Assembly (NCBI GenBank): GCA_964020085.1
Contig: OZ026607.1
Location: forward strand, 12,268,282 to 12,332,281
Reading direction: 5' to 3'
DNA length: 64,000 nucleotides
Source of the DNA: Micromussa lordhowensis
Taxonomy: Eukaryota > Cnidaria > Anthozoa > Scleractinia > Lobophylliidae
Shown here: piece after piece, positions 35,001-46,500 of the stretch
Layout of the letters: every line of letters begins with the position of its first letter
Numbering within the stretch: the stretch's first letter is position 1
Translations under genes and position numbers: made by a program
The notes under the pieces: model-generated
Database searches by the model: none
What the model was told of the DNA's origin: nothing
What the model saw: the letters and a program-made list of their open reading frames with translations, nothing else

Positions 35001-38000
35001 ACGTCACAACCGTGGTTACATACTCTCATCTAAACACACCTATCGACCAATGAGAGCACGTGTAGTGGCTCAGTTATTTTATAACTCATAATACTTTGTT
35101 TGCGGCAGGTACGGAATGCTATTGCCCAGCGAGGTCTTATTCTTGTGGGATGGTATCATAGTCACCCGTCATATCAGCCTGATCCATCAGTCCAAGACAT
35201 TCACAATCAGCTTAAATATCAGAGCATCTTGCAGCAGGAAAATGCACCTTATGGGCCTTGCCTGGGCATTATAGTGTGTAAGTACTTCAGGGATTTTATC
35301 CCAAGGATAAATGACACTGGTCAGGTTGATAGCAAAACCAAGAAACTGTTTTTTTTTTGTTCATTTTATTGGACCTGTTTTCAGATTTATCCTAATCCTG
35401 GTCATTCTGCACATTCTGAAATGCTTACTTTTCTTTTCATATCAGCCCCCTATGACACTTACAGACCAACAAAAGAATCAGTTATACGTGCCTTCTGGGT
35501 CCAAGCATCACCAGACAGTCAACCTCATAAACTTGGTGTACCAATGCTCATTAATACAACCCTACATCAAGACCAGTTTCTCACCCAGGATCTTCTCAAT
35601 GAACTGGTAAGCATGATTAATAAAGGGTTCTTTTTAAACGTATAATATTGACTTTACATGTATATTTAAAGTCAAAATGTAGTGTACATGTTTAAGATTG
35701 TTGTGTGTCTCGTCAGTCTTATTTTATGGATCTTGCCATTCACTGGTCTGCAACAAGGAGAACTGCTTGAGGTCTCTGGGTCTGAGAAGGCCTGTTTTCT
35801 CACATACATGTACATGTACTATTGTTTTTGATCTGCAAGAGGGGTTTACATGTAAGTGTACCTAAGTGCGCCATGCCACCAGAGCTTCTCTCAGTTTCAG
35901 TTGCCAGAAGTAAAGAAAACTTCTGCATATGAGGCAAGTGGCTCGTCAGGATACCTCTTATCTCCAGTTTCTATAGCATCTAGCGACTAGGAGCATTTTC
36001 TACCCCCCCCCCCCCCTCGATTGGATGCTAGTCCATTGCAGGTCTAGTGTTACTCCTCAGCATTTAATGTGCTGGCACCCAATTTTTATACCTGGGTGGA
36101 GAGAGACACTGAGACGGGGCACGACAAAAAGGCTGTCTGCTAGCCCAGGACTAGTGAAACGATCGTTTGGGCCAGTGCCTTCTTATCATAGGTTGCCAGA
36201 CGAGCAAGCATGAAGTGGACGATGAGTGAGATGATGTTGGTTGTTGTTTTTTATCTTTTTCTTATCTTTTTACAAACTACAAAGACAAAGCATATGACTT
36301 CGTTTATGTATTCTTTTCCTGAAAGAAACATTTCTGTGATATTTCTTTGGCAAACAGTTGTTTTTAAAAACATGTTGCATGAGGGCTCTTTACGTTCCTG
36401 TATGTCGTGTGACCAAATCAAGGTTTATAATTGCTTGTGAAAAAATATGCTGCCTTGCGTCTTTGTCTACAACATAACCATGATTATTATTCAACAAATT
36501 GTAACACTATCCAAATATGGTCATGATGCTCTCGATATCTGTCATCCGTAGGTAACAGATATCCAGCGGTATACGTAGTTTCGTACGTGGGAAGAAAAAG
36601 TGAAGTGAGAAAATGTCGACAGAGAGATTTAAAAATGTTAGGCTGTTTTGTTATCAATTTGTTGAATAATAAAACAATTATCCTGCTCAATCTCGCAGAA
36701 TATCGTCTGATTTTAGCCGACTCGGCCTATGGCCTCATCGGCTAAGTATCAGACGATATTCCGCGCGATTTCGCAGGATAATTGTTAAATAGCTGCGGCT
36801 AAATTTTATTACTAACAGTACCTAGGAGACTAAAATAAATGAGTCAAGTCTTGTCATTTATGGATATGAAATTTCCAAGGGGTAGGGGGACCCAAGTAGA
36901 AACATCATGGAAATTCCAGGGGATGGGGGGGTTTACCGTGAAGCCCCCCTGAATGGAAAATCCTCAAGGGGGGGGGGTCAAACTGGAAGTAAAAACCTTT
37001 AGGGGGGTATGGATATTATCTAGTGTTCGTAACGTTTTATTGTACAAGGTTTAATTCGAAAGGGAAATCAAAGAGGATTAGTTCATCTAAGCTCCGTATT
37101 ATTAACATTATTTTGCATATCAAATTGATTTAATTATCCTTATCAAAAAAAAAAATTTCAGGCCAGCTTCTCAGAGACTTAGGCTAGTAAGATGAATTTC
37201 AGTTTTTGAATTTCATCTCTGTGAGATTGCAGTGTCTTGCCCAAGAACACAACACAATGTCTCCAGCCAGTGTTCAAACCTGGAGTCAAGCTCACTTATC
37301 ATCGAGCCACCATTCCTCCACAAGGTTAAACTTTTTTTTGTTATTTCTCAGAGATGGATGTGGAGTTTTTACAAAGGTAGTCCAGACACTATCAACTTCA
37401 ATAACTCCTGGCATGGAAACCAAACATATCTCGACAAAGTAAAGGTATGTGTCACAATTTAATGGCCAGTTTGTTTTGTGACTGTGATATTTGTTGGTGA
37501 AATCAAAAATTTTTGACTGAAGAGTACATGTATGTAACTATGCCCTTCATGTTTCCGGGAAATTTGGCCTTTGAATCTCTACACTCAAACCATTTGAAAG
37601 TGCTTCATACCAAGTTTACCTTTTAGTATACTCTTGGTGGTGCTTGGAAAAATGTCCCCAATACCTTATAATGTAAGTTTGCAAATATGGATTTGTAAGT
37701 TGATATCTGCAGAAAAAACAATTGCCCAATTTTTAAAGTGCACATGAAACAAAATTTATTAGATTCGTGATTAAGGCAATTGGGCCAATATTGTTATTGA
37801 AATTGAAATTTAACTTGTACACTTTTTGGCATAATAATGTAGTTTTTGTTTGTATTATTTCATTTCCATTCGTTTTCCTTGTCTGTGTGAAGACCATTGC
37901 CGGATTTCATACCGTGAGGGCCTGGGTATGAGTCCATCTATTATGGAATTAACAACACAAGACCCATTGCTGGATTTCATACAGTGGGGGCCTGGGTACA

Positions 38001-39422
38001 AGATTCGTGTTAATTGGGCCAATATTGAACAAGATACAGCCATTCAAAAACTTCAAAATTGGCAAAGAAATGTATGCATTTCCGGACAAGTGTCCGGCAA
38101 TCCATACATTTGTTACTAAATTTTTTTTTGCAAATTTCGCACGGCCCAAAATCCATTGTGACGTCATTCGTGTGTTTGTCACAAGAGAACTTTGTATCAA
38201 GTCTAGATTGTCTTCAGAGGAACTTGAGCTAAAGTCTTTGCTGCTTAAAGCCATGGTTTCGTCCAAGGTTTAAATTGTAAATAACTTGCACTGGAGTTGT
38301 TCTCGCTTGGCTGCATACACACGAATTATGCCACGATCCTTTAACTAGAGCCCAGGTCCTTGACTATCATTTCATCAAAAATGGGGCATCTTTTAGCGTC
38401 GTAAAAGGTATGTTGCCACCACTTTTAGTACACTATTTCCCCCTTAAAATAGTTCTAAAGGATGCTTGTTAAGTTAAATTGAAAAAACGGAGGTGAAATT
38501 TCGTTTCATATGCACTTTAAAGAATTTTAATCCTGGAAATAGTTGATAATTTATTGCCTGTTGAGGGTTAGTCACCATAAAATTGTCACAACATTCCAGC
38601 AAATCCAAGCTCACAAAGGTGGTTTAGGCCAGATTGGAAATATCTTGGTCATTTTGCACAGATCTTGCTGTTCTTAGGACTGAACACAATGACCTCCAGC
38701 CAAATGTCAGTGAATATTAGCTCATATTATGTAGCAAGGTAGTGGGAAATATTGGCCCTAACTGTTTGTTTTTATACTGACCTCACTGCAATTGGTCTAC
38801 ACTGCCACAAGTTCTGGAATCAGGGGCCCGTTTCTTGAAGGTCCCGAAAAGCTTTTGCACCCGGAAAGCCGTAGCAAAATCTCAAACCTTATAATTACAG
38901 AGCTGTTTTACTCACATGTTCTTAATATGAACAGAAGTTCTCTTCATGCAAGGAGGTTTAGGTGCATACACCTCTCGGTATTTATGTACAGGTTATCTAA
39001 CAATGGCTTTGCGGGCCCAAAAAGTTTCAGGCCCCAGGCCAGTAAACCCTATTATGGCCCTAGCAGTAATTATTATATATACAGTAATCATAATTTGTTT
39101 TGTCGTTAGTTTTTGTTTTGTCTTACTTTGTAATTTTGAAGTGGCAAATTAATAAATAAATAAAACAAATAGTAAGAGGTTAATATTAGGCTATTAATAG
39201 TTGATAAGAAAATAAGGCACGTATACAGCAAATCACGACTAGTGCATGTATTTGTTTTGTGCAGCAATATTTATTAATGTGACTGCATTGTCAATTGACA
39301 AAATGTTATTGTTGTAATATCTTCTTTTTGTCGTATTTTTACAGTCTTCTCTGATAAAGAAGTTCCCAACAGACCAAACAGATGGAAGATTTCTAGAATT
39401 CATTAACACACTACTTACCTAA
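26042..39422 (+). CDS. MPND: MPN domain-containing protein (MPND orthologue)
   Basis: Fourteen coding exons: 26042-26045, 27330-27574, 27967-28113, 28834-28896, 30341-30657, 31203-31327, 32450-32552, 33428-33524, 33596-33668, 33884-33960, 35109-35277, 35446-35606, 37352-37444, 39345-39422. All junctions are GT-AG and phases agree; the total is 1,752 nt, 583 aa. The first exon is just ATGG before GTAAGT, giving MAAIEDDIED. Residues about 12-35 are an acidic tract, and about 55-153 form a RAMA domain (FNSPSAWAIYCKRLVNPSKK). A Ser-rich linker follows, then an MPN domain from about 337 (PHTLVELVNFSAVGKMQPFS). The JAMM metal site is intact: Glu377, His434, His436, Ser444, Asp447 (HSHPSYQPDPSVQD). 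Human MPND has the same order and is reported to bind N6-methyladenine DNA through RAMA. Expected role: nuclear zinc isopeptidase/deubiquitinase. AATAAA at 39694 is a likely poly(A) signal. Confidence 0.95.
27379..27426 (+). repeat. GAT/GAC triplet tract coding the MPND acidic run
   Basis: About 15 consecutive GAN codons encode Asp/Glu after a MEED start. The tract is a length-variable triplet repeat inside coding sequence. Its antisense gives a meaningless poly-Ser frame. Confidence 0.85.
29273..29475 (+). mobile_element. SINE family S, 5'-truncated (MPND intron 4)
   Basis: It carries the family body: GTGTTGTTCTTGGATAAGAC, GGGTAACCCTGCAATGGACA, and GGAATAAGCTCTAGCTACAG near the 3' end, matching the copy at 46012. 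The tRNA-like head is missing. Confidence 0.65.
32960..33172. repeat. Palindromic repeat family D, copy 1 (MPND intron 7)
   Basis: AACAATTAGACCCTCATGGG pairs with the end AGGGTCTAATTGTT. The left flank AGCAATAGTCCTCGAGCG and AAGGAAGCGTCACG-type sequence recur in inverse orientation at 50716-50955, with shared GGGCTATTGACCCGTAGCCC. Confidence 0.75.
34090..34400. repeat. Palindromic MITE (MPND intron 10)
   Basis: TATCGAGTTATAGAAACACT with TGAAAGTTTGGGAGAA (about 34263-34300) inverts at TTCTCCCAAACTTTCACTCG through TTAACTCGATAGAAATA (about 34335-34377). A related arm (TTTCTATAACGCGATAGAAA) starts near 34098. Confidence 0.75.
34855..35075. repeat. Inverted-repeat MITE just upstream of the MPND JAMM exon
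   Basis: CAATAGAGCACTTTTTCCGT inverts at ACGGATAAAGTGCTTTATTG; AAGTGTTTAGATGAGG and CTCATCTAAACAC pair as well. It ends only about 35-50 bp before the exon starting at 35109. Confidence 0.65.
35940..36190 (-). mobile_element. SINE family S, minus strand (MPND intron 12)
   Basis: Contains GATTGGATGCTAGTCCATTG, a C-homopolymer, and ATACCTGGGTGGAGAGAGAC in the same order as the minus copy at 11495. The tRNA-like head is not clear. Confidence 0.6.
36484..36790. repeat. Nested inverted repeats (MPND intron 12)
   Basis: An outer pair, ATTATTATTCAACAAATTG and CAATTTGTTGAATAATAA (36484-36670), is followed by ACAATTATCCTGCTCAATCT...CGCAGGATAATTGT (36674-36785), whose centre GCCGACTCGGCCTATGGCCT folds on itself. 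These are two adjacent MITE-like palindromes. Confidence 0.7.
37215..37325 (-). mobile_element. SINE family S fragment, minus strand
   Basis: GTGTCTTGCCCAAGAACACA, ACACAATGTCTCCAGCCAG, then CCTGGAGTCAAGCTCACTTA complement the head and body of the plus copy at 46012 (GGCCGGAGACATTGTGTTGT, GTTCTTGGGCAAGACAC). It ends 30 bp before an MPND exon. Confidence 0.7.
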
Positions 39423-39698
39423 ACCTCATTTAACAAATTGTGTTTAAGTACCATTTTTGTGTCCATGTTGTGTATTGGGTATTAAGTTATTTTTAAGTAC
39501 ATTGTATTTTGACGTGTGCCTAGTTACTGTGGTTTTTGAAGTTTTCCTGTTAAGGAGAAGTACATGAAACGTACATGCAAGTAATATTTTTTTAGGTTAA
39601 AATATATTAATAAGTGTTTGTCTGGTTAGTTTAGATAATGTACAACCAGGATACGTTCTTTTAACATCTGCATATTCTGTACTTTGTTTAACAAATAA

Positions 39699-39864
39699 AG
39701 AAGCCTAAGCCGTGTATTACACTGTGATAAAACACGACAGGCATTTGAGAATACGAGGGAAATGTAGAAAACATGAGCCACAGGCAAGTGTTTTCTACAT
39801 TTCTCGAGTGTTCTCAAATGTCCGAAGTGTTTTATCACAGTGTAATACATGGATTAGGCTTCTT
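39699..39864. repeat. Long palindromic MITE at the 3' end of MPND
   Basis: AAGAAGCCTAAGCCGTGTAT pairs with ATACATGGATTAGGCTTCTT; inner arms ACTGTGATAAAACAC/GTGTTTTATCACAGT and AAATGTAGAAAACA/TGTTTTCTACATTT follow. It abuts the AATAAA at 39694 and could fold the mRNA end if transcribed. Confidence 0.85.
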
Positions 39865-40554
39865 CATTTTGTTTTATGATATAGATTTCAGGTGTGCAAA
39901 ACAATAAAACATGCTTTTTCTATTTATACTCTGGTAAAAAAATAGGTTTTTGACAAATCAGAGCGCACGTAGGGTCCTTTCTACATGTATATTATAATGT
40001 GGAATAACTATAATAATGTTATGGTTGAAATATTATTCTCAAACTCATTCATCATATGTAAACAAAGGAAATCATGACCGGGACAGTGTTTGGATAATCT
40101 AAATTAGCATAGATTTTTAAGATTTGATTTCTCCGCTTTCTCCTTAGTTTTAAATAAGAAGATCAAACACTCAAGATAGTGTTTGACCATATTTCCAAAC
40201 ACCTTGAAGTTCATCAAAAATACTCTGCTGTGTGTTGTATTTTCGACTCTCTTCTCTGTGTTTGGAAATGTGGTCAAACATGACGGTCTTTTGTGTTTGA
40301 TATATTACATCAAAAACTCTGACAAGTTGCAGCAGTATGGAGATCTTCACATTTAATCTTCATGATAAATAAATTATTATCATTACATATGAAAACATTT
40401 ACAAGGTAACGAGGATGCAGGGAATGACAGAGAAAGAGAAATTCTCAGTATATGATAATTATAAATAAATATATCTTTAAATTCTCCTTGCCACGCAACA
40501 CACCACAGGGAATTTCCATATTCGGGTCATTTCTGACTGGATTGCTGTATTTGA

Positions 40555-43500
40555 TCATAGTTCATCGTGTTGGCGTAGGTGTTGATACATCTTTCGTTCA
40601 AATGAAGGATCATGTACTTTGGAACTGTGGAACTTGAGTAGAGCTTGTGGAATAAGACCCTCAATGTCTGCCAGGGCAATGTCTTTGTCATGTGCTCCAA
40701 GACTTGCAACAATCTAAGAAGAAATGATAGATAAAAATGTTTGTACAACTAGTGAAAGTTAATTGTGAAGCTATTACTAATACTAATAAAATTGGTTATG
40801 CATGCACATGTATCACATATGTTCACAAAAATGTTATGGGCTTTTCTTGTGTTTGTTTTCAAAAGGGATAAATGTTGGTTGAACCGTAAGAGAAAAATAC
40901 TCACTTGGAGCATTCTAAAGAGTAATCAAATGGTATCAGAAAATGTTTTGGGCAACCTAGCCTCTGATATATGATATTCCTAGTCTTTTGCAGAACTAAT
41001 TGTCATTTTTGAAAATGACAGACATTTTTTCTTTGTACTTTGCTTGTGATCTAAAAAATGATATTAAACACTGTCTAGTAAAGTAGTAAATTACATTCAA
41101 TCTGTAGCAGTCACTCATATGATGTAATTACCTCAGCAGCCTTGCTAGGAGTTCCTCCAAGATCCTTAGCGAACGAAAAGCAAAGAATCAAACGTATTGC
41201 TAGATGATAACCAAAACTGCTCCCTCATGCTAAGTAGACTCTGAAAAAATGTGTGGTACTAGGAATTATCATGTCCACCCCAAGGTTTTTAAGAGGATTT
41301 CTAAAGCTTAAGCTTTTAATAAATGGTTAAGTTTTAAAAGGAACCTGAAGGTAAATGTTACTTTCCAGAGGGGTGGTGGGGTCAATCAAACCAAGAAACC
41401 TTACAGAGGAGGGGTATGGATATTTTGGCCAGGTAATCATACATGTACCTCATGGTCCTGAGGGAGGAAGGGGTAATGACAAAAAACAAAATATATGGGG
41501 TGTGTACCCAGTGGTTTGTGACACAAATGTCCGAAATAAACACAAGATTATTATGGATTCCAACTGGCAGGAGGTTGACCAGTTAGCTATTTACATTGCA
41601 TGTTGAATTCAGGAACACCAAAAACACATCCATGGCCAGCTAGCAGCTGTAGGTAGGGCTTCAGAAGATGACTGGAATATCTGGGTGGTTGGATTAATAA
41701 CTGGATTCTGTTGTATAGAGGACATGACTGTTTTCTAACATTTCTTTTCTCTTACCTTTACATAACTTGAAATAAACTGTTCTCTGTCAAAATTTCCTCT
41801 TGTATCATGGCAATGAGTAAGCAGATCTCTGTTATGTATAAAAAAAAGATTTATTAATAGACTGAAAATTAATAAATTGAATTACATGATCTTGCAAACT
41901 TAAGATCATTTCGTTGTAAAAAAATAAAAATGAATGAAAAGCTGAACATCAGAAGAAATGCATAGAAACAAGGTTAATTTCGGGTGGTGAAAAAAAGTGA
42001 GTAATTACTATAATTTGGATGATTGATTGACATGATTTGTTTACCTGCTTGTTTTTTTTGTTCATTATTTCTAAATATCAATCACACATTGATTAAATAA
42101 GTCGAGATTGTCTAATCGGCGTGGGTGGGTGGGTCGTGGGTTGGTAGGTCGTGGGTCGTGGGTCGTGGGTCGTGGGTCGTGGGTCGTGGGTCGTGGGTCC
42201 CCATGTGTGGTCGTGGGTCCCCCATATATACACGTCATGTATGCATAATTTTATGCTGTTTCCGATGCCCTCTCACAACAGCGGTTTTGTCCGCGATCTC
42301 TTTCTGGCGTGTACACTGAGTGATTGTGCCAAAGATGTTACGTTAACATTCTGCCAGTGGTTCACACTTACTTACTTAGCACTTAGATCTCTCCGCGCCA
42401 GGAGGCGCAGTGGTTCACATTTTATTATTATTTTAAAAATAACAAACAAACTGCGGTTGTAAACATAATGAGACAACGCATGTTGTAAAAACTTTAGTTA
42501 TGAACTTGACGTTACGTATGCTCCAACATACGAAACGTCAAGTTCATAAATGAAATTTTTTACATGCGTTGTCTCGTTATGTTTATAACCGCAGTTTGTT
42601 TGTTATTTTTACTCAAGTTGAAATGACCGAAGAATAAGAGTGTCTTTTATTTATTTTACTTTTTTTTATCAGCGACTGGAAATTCTCGAAACAGACAAGA
42701 CCTTATAAAACGATTTGACTGACATCCTTCCTTTGGCTGATAAGGATCAGTCACTTCTCTGTAAATGTCTGTTATGAATTTAAGAATATCCAACTCACCG
42801 GCGTATCCGCCATGACGAAGGCTTCTGGCAAACACGTGCATTTCAGCTATTTTTAACCAATCATACTTGACAAAAATCCCATGACATGTTTGCTGGAAAA
42901 TGACTCAAAAATTCGGTTACAGCCATGACGCAACTTTTTCGTGTTTTCCAAAAGTTGATCAGTTGTTCTTTTCTTTTACTTGAAATGCCGACAAAAAGCC
43001 GTAGATCGTTATATCGAAGTTGTTATTCCATTAACGTGAGTTCTGGGAAACAAACAAGCAAGTTCAACACACTTTTCTATATTAATTAATGCAATCATTC
43101 TCGGCAAACGCGCACGCCAATGTTAAACGTATACTTTCGAACACTTTCGTTATACCAAAATTATTCGCCAGACCAGACGGAAAAATATTTATAGTTAATG
43201 GGAGACAGTTTTCCTTTGTTCAACGTTTCATAAAACCGAGGAGTTCGGGGAAATTAATTCGTGAGCGGGCAATTGCAAATTTGGACAGAGCACTGAGGGA
43301 GCTAATATACTTGTTTTTTATCTTCAAGCAAACACGACCCACGACCCACGACCCACGACCCACGACCCACGACCCACGACCCTCCACCCACGACCCACGA
43401 AACACCCACCCACGACCCACCCACCCACGCGATTTAGCCTGACCCAAATAAGTCACATAATTGAATGGCATATAAATGACTTCAACTGATTGTGACTGGC

Positions 43501-46500
43501 AGGCAACTGACTAACAGACAAAACTGTCTCACAATATGAATGACTACCTTTGATTGATTGACAGACAGATGGATGACAACACAATGAATGAATGAATGAC
43601 TAGCTGGCTGGCTAACTGACTGATTGGCTGGCTAACTGACTGATTGACTTTGACTGACTGATTGACTTTGACTGGCTGACTGACTGACTGACTGGCTGAC
43701 TGACTTGACTGGCTGACTGACTGACTGGCTGGCTGGCTGGCTGACTGACTGACCGACAAGATGGACAAGATTGATGGACAGGGGAGTGGGGTATGGGTGA
43801 TGAGGTAAATTTAATGTCTCATGGATCAATCAAACAAACTAAATAACTTACTCAATATCAAAAGCATCAATGTGACTGTACTCAAACTCTTCAGTATTTG
43901 ACACATCAGTTGGGTCAATAAATAACAGCACATCCTTCAACTGATCAACAGTAAGGTTCTGTACATATTCCTGAGTGATATAACCACTACCATCAGGGTC
44001 AAGGAACTTGACCAGCTTGAAAGAAATAAAATAATCATATTATAATTCTTGGTGGCCTGAAGCTTATCGTTAGTAACTTGTGACAAAAACCTCTACATGT
44101 ATTAAGAACCTAACAGTCCAAAATCATTGTTGTAGTTTGTTGTACATAAGGCAGGGACTACACCATTTTAAATTAGTTGCTAGACCAGCAGCAAAAAATT
44201 TTAATTTCCTAAATACAGTTGAACCTCCCGTAAGTGACCACCCAATATGTCAAGCCCTTGTGGTCGCTTACGGGAGGTGGTCGCTTACGAGAGCTTTGAC
44301 CATATTGGGTAAAATTTTGTCTCACTAGCATATGGTAACTGCAGAGAACTACCCCATGTTTTAAATGTTGTATTCATGTGAAAAGTCAATTTTGAGCAAA
44401 AGAAAAAACCCGAAACTTCCCATTCAGAAATTTCCATCTGTTGTATTACCCAGGAATGTGATAATGTTACACCTTATTATCCAAATTCTGCTCTATTATC
44501 TTTCAAATGGTTGCTTACGGGAGATTAAAAACAAAAGAAAATTTCAAACTTTCATTTCTAAAAGTGGTCACGGTTGATTACGAGAGGTGGTCGCTTACAA
44601 GAGGTTCCAAATACAGCGATTTGACTTGGAAACTTTTGGTCGCTGAGGAGAGGTGGTTGCAACCGGAGGTTCGACTGTATTACAAAACTAACAATCTAAG
44701 TAGCCTGAACTGGTCTCTGACATTTAAATTAATCACTTTAGAAACGAGAGGAAATCCCAGAGTCTCATCATCCAGTCACCTGAGGGATCATTACTGCAGG
44801 AGACAATACAGCTTCTCATCTTTTGTTTTGTAACAATTAACGATTCCACAAGCTACTACACAATATGATCTGGCCCATGTTTCTCCTTGTTTCTAAAGTG
44901 GCAAATACCCTGCAACCAGAGCCTCTTTTAAAGTCCTTGCCAAATAGCCCAATTTCGATATATTAAAATTCAGCCTAAAACAATAGACGTCAGCACGAGG
45001 CTCGTGGGAATAACTACAGAGTTTGTGGGGTTTATTCCCACGAGCCTCGTGCTGAGGTCTATTGTTTTAGGCTGAATTTTAATATATCGAAATTGGGCTA
45101 TTTTCATGTGAGAGAGAATAGCTCTATTAAAATAAAGGATGTATCTAGATGCTAGTTTCTTTCTTGACTCCACTCTACTCGACTCGACTAGTTTGTTATA
45201 GGTAAGATGCCTGCATGTCCCTTTACCTTTCTTGCTCTTTCCTGTTCATCTTTTCTCATTGCATATCTCTTGTTGCTCTCACTATCAAGGTACTTTGTGA
45301 CAAAATCATTGAGCCAGATCTTTCCTTCTTGATCAGATAATGTCAACAAGAACCGTCTCAAAATATGAATATCCATGTGTCCTTGAGTAAGTTCACCATG
45401 ACCGGAGTACTGCCATAACACCATCACTTCATTCATGGGTGTAAAAGTAATTTTTGCTTTGTCACAGCCTTTGTCCGAAAACTGCTTTAATTGTGAAAAC
45501 CAAATGGACACAGCAGAATTCATGTAACCCCAAGAGCGTACTTGGTGCCAGTAACCTGTGTAAAACAGTAGCATTATTATTCGTAGATATCTCAATCTCT
45601 ATTTTTGAGCTGCAAATAAATAAACAATAGCATCTATTTGGCATGAAAATATGCTTGGCTATAATTTTGTCTATGGGCATCACCTGTTCTGAGAAGCAAG
45701 CAGTGTATCCAAGAGCCTCAGTTCTTTTTTTTTTAATAACAATAATGAAAGTTCTTTATTAAGCACAAATCTGTACACAAAAGAAAATAATAAATACAAC
45801 TACTTAATATGCTATGAAAAAAAAACACTACAAAATTACTTGCAATACACTACTCACAAGGTAATATTAACCTTGCCCTTGATTATTCTGGATATTATGA
45901 GAATTATTAATTGTATAATTATAATTATATATATGCAAAGCTCTGTGGCCCTGTGCATGTATTGCATGCCTATAAGCTAGATAAGTTTATTATCTTAGTT
46001 ATGATATGCTGTGGAGATGCGGTGGCCTCATGGTTAGTGCGCTTGACTCTGGAGTGAGTGCTCCAGGTTCGAGTCCTGGCCGGAGACATTGTGTTGTGTT
46101 CTTGGGCAAGACACTTTACTCTCATGGTGCCTCTCTTCACCTGGGTGTATAAATGGGTACCGGCGAATTTAATGCTGGGGGTAACCCTGTAATGGACTGG
46201 CATCCCATCCAGGGAGGAGTAGAAGTATTGCTAGTCGCTTCATGCTACGGAAACCAGGATAAGCTCCAGCCTGATGGGCCACTTGGCTCGTACACAGACT
46301 TAACCTATAATCATGCTGCATTTACTTATTATTTTTTCAAAGGGTATATCTCTTCCATGAAAAGGAAACATTTCCCATGTGTCTCACCTCCAGGCATAAA
46401 AATGCAGTCACCCTTATTCATTGTTACTTTAGAATAATGCACATCTTTAATCTTTGGAAACACTTCCAGGTCAACTGAGTCAATATTGATCTCTGAATAT

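Noticed and set aside
46012..46090. Functional tRNA gene
   Set aside because: Clear A and B boxes, but the acceptor stem does not pair, and the sequence continues into a SINE body shared by four other copies.
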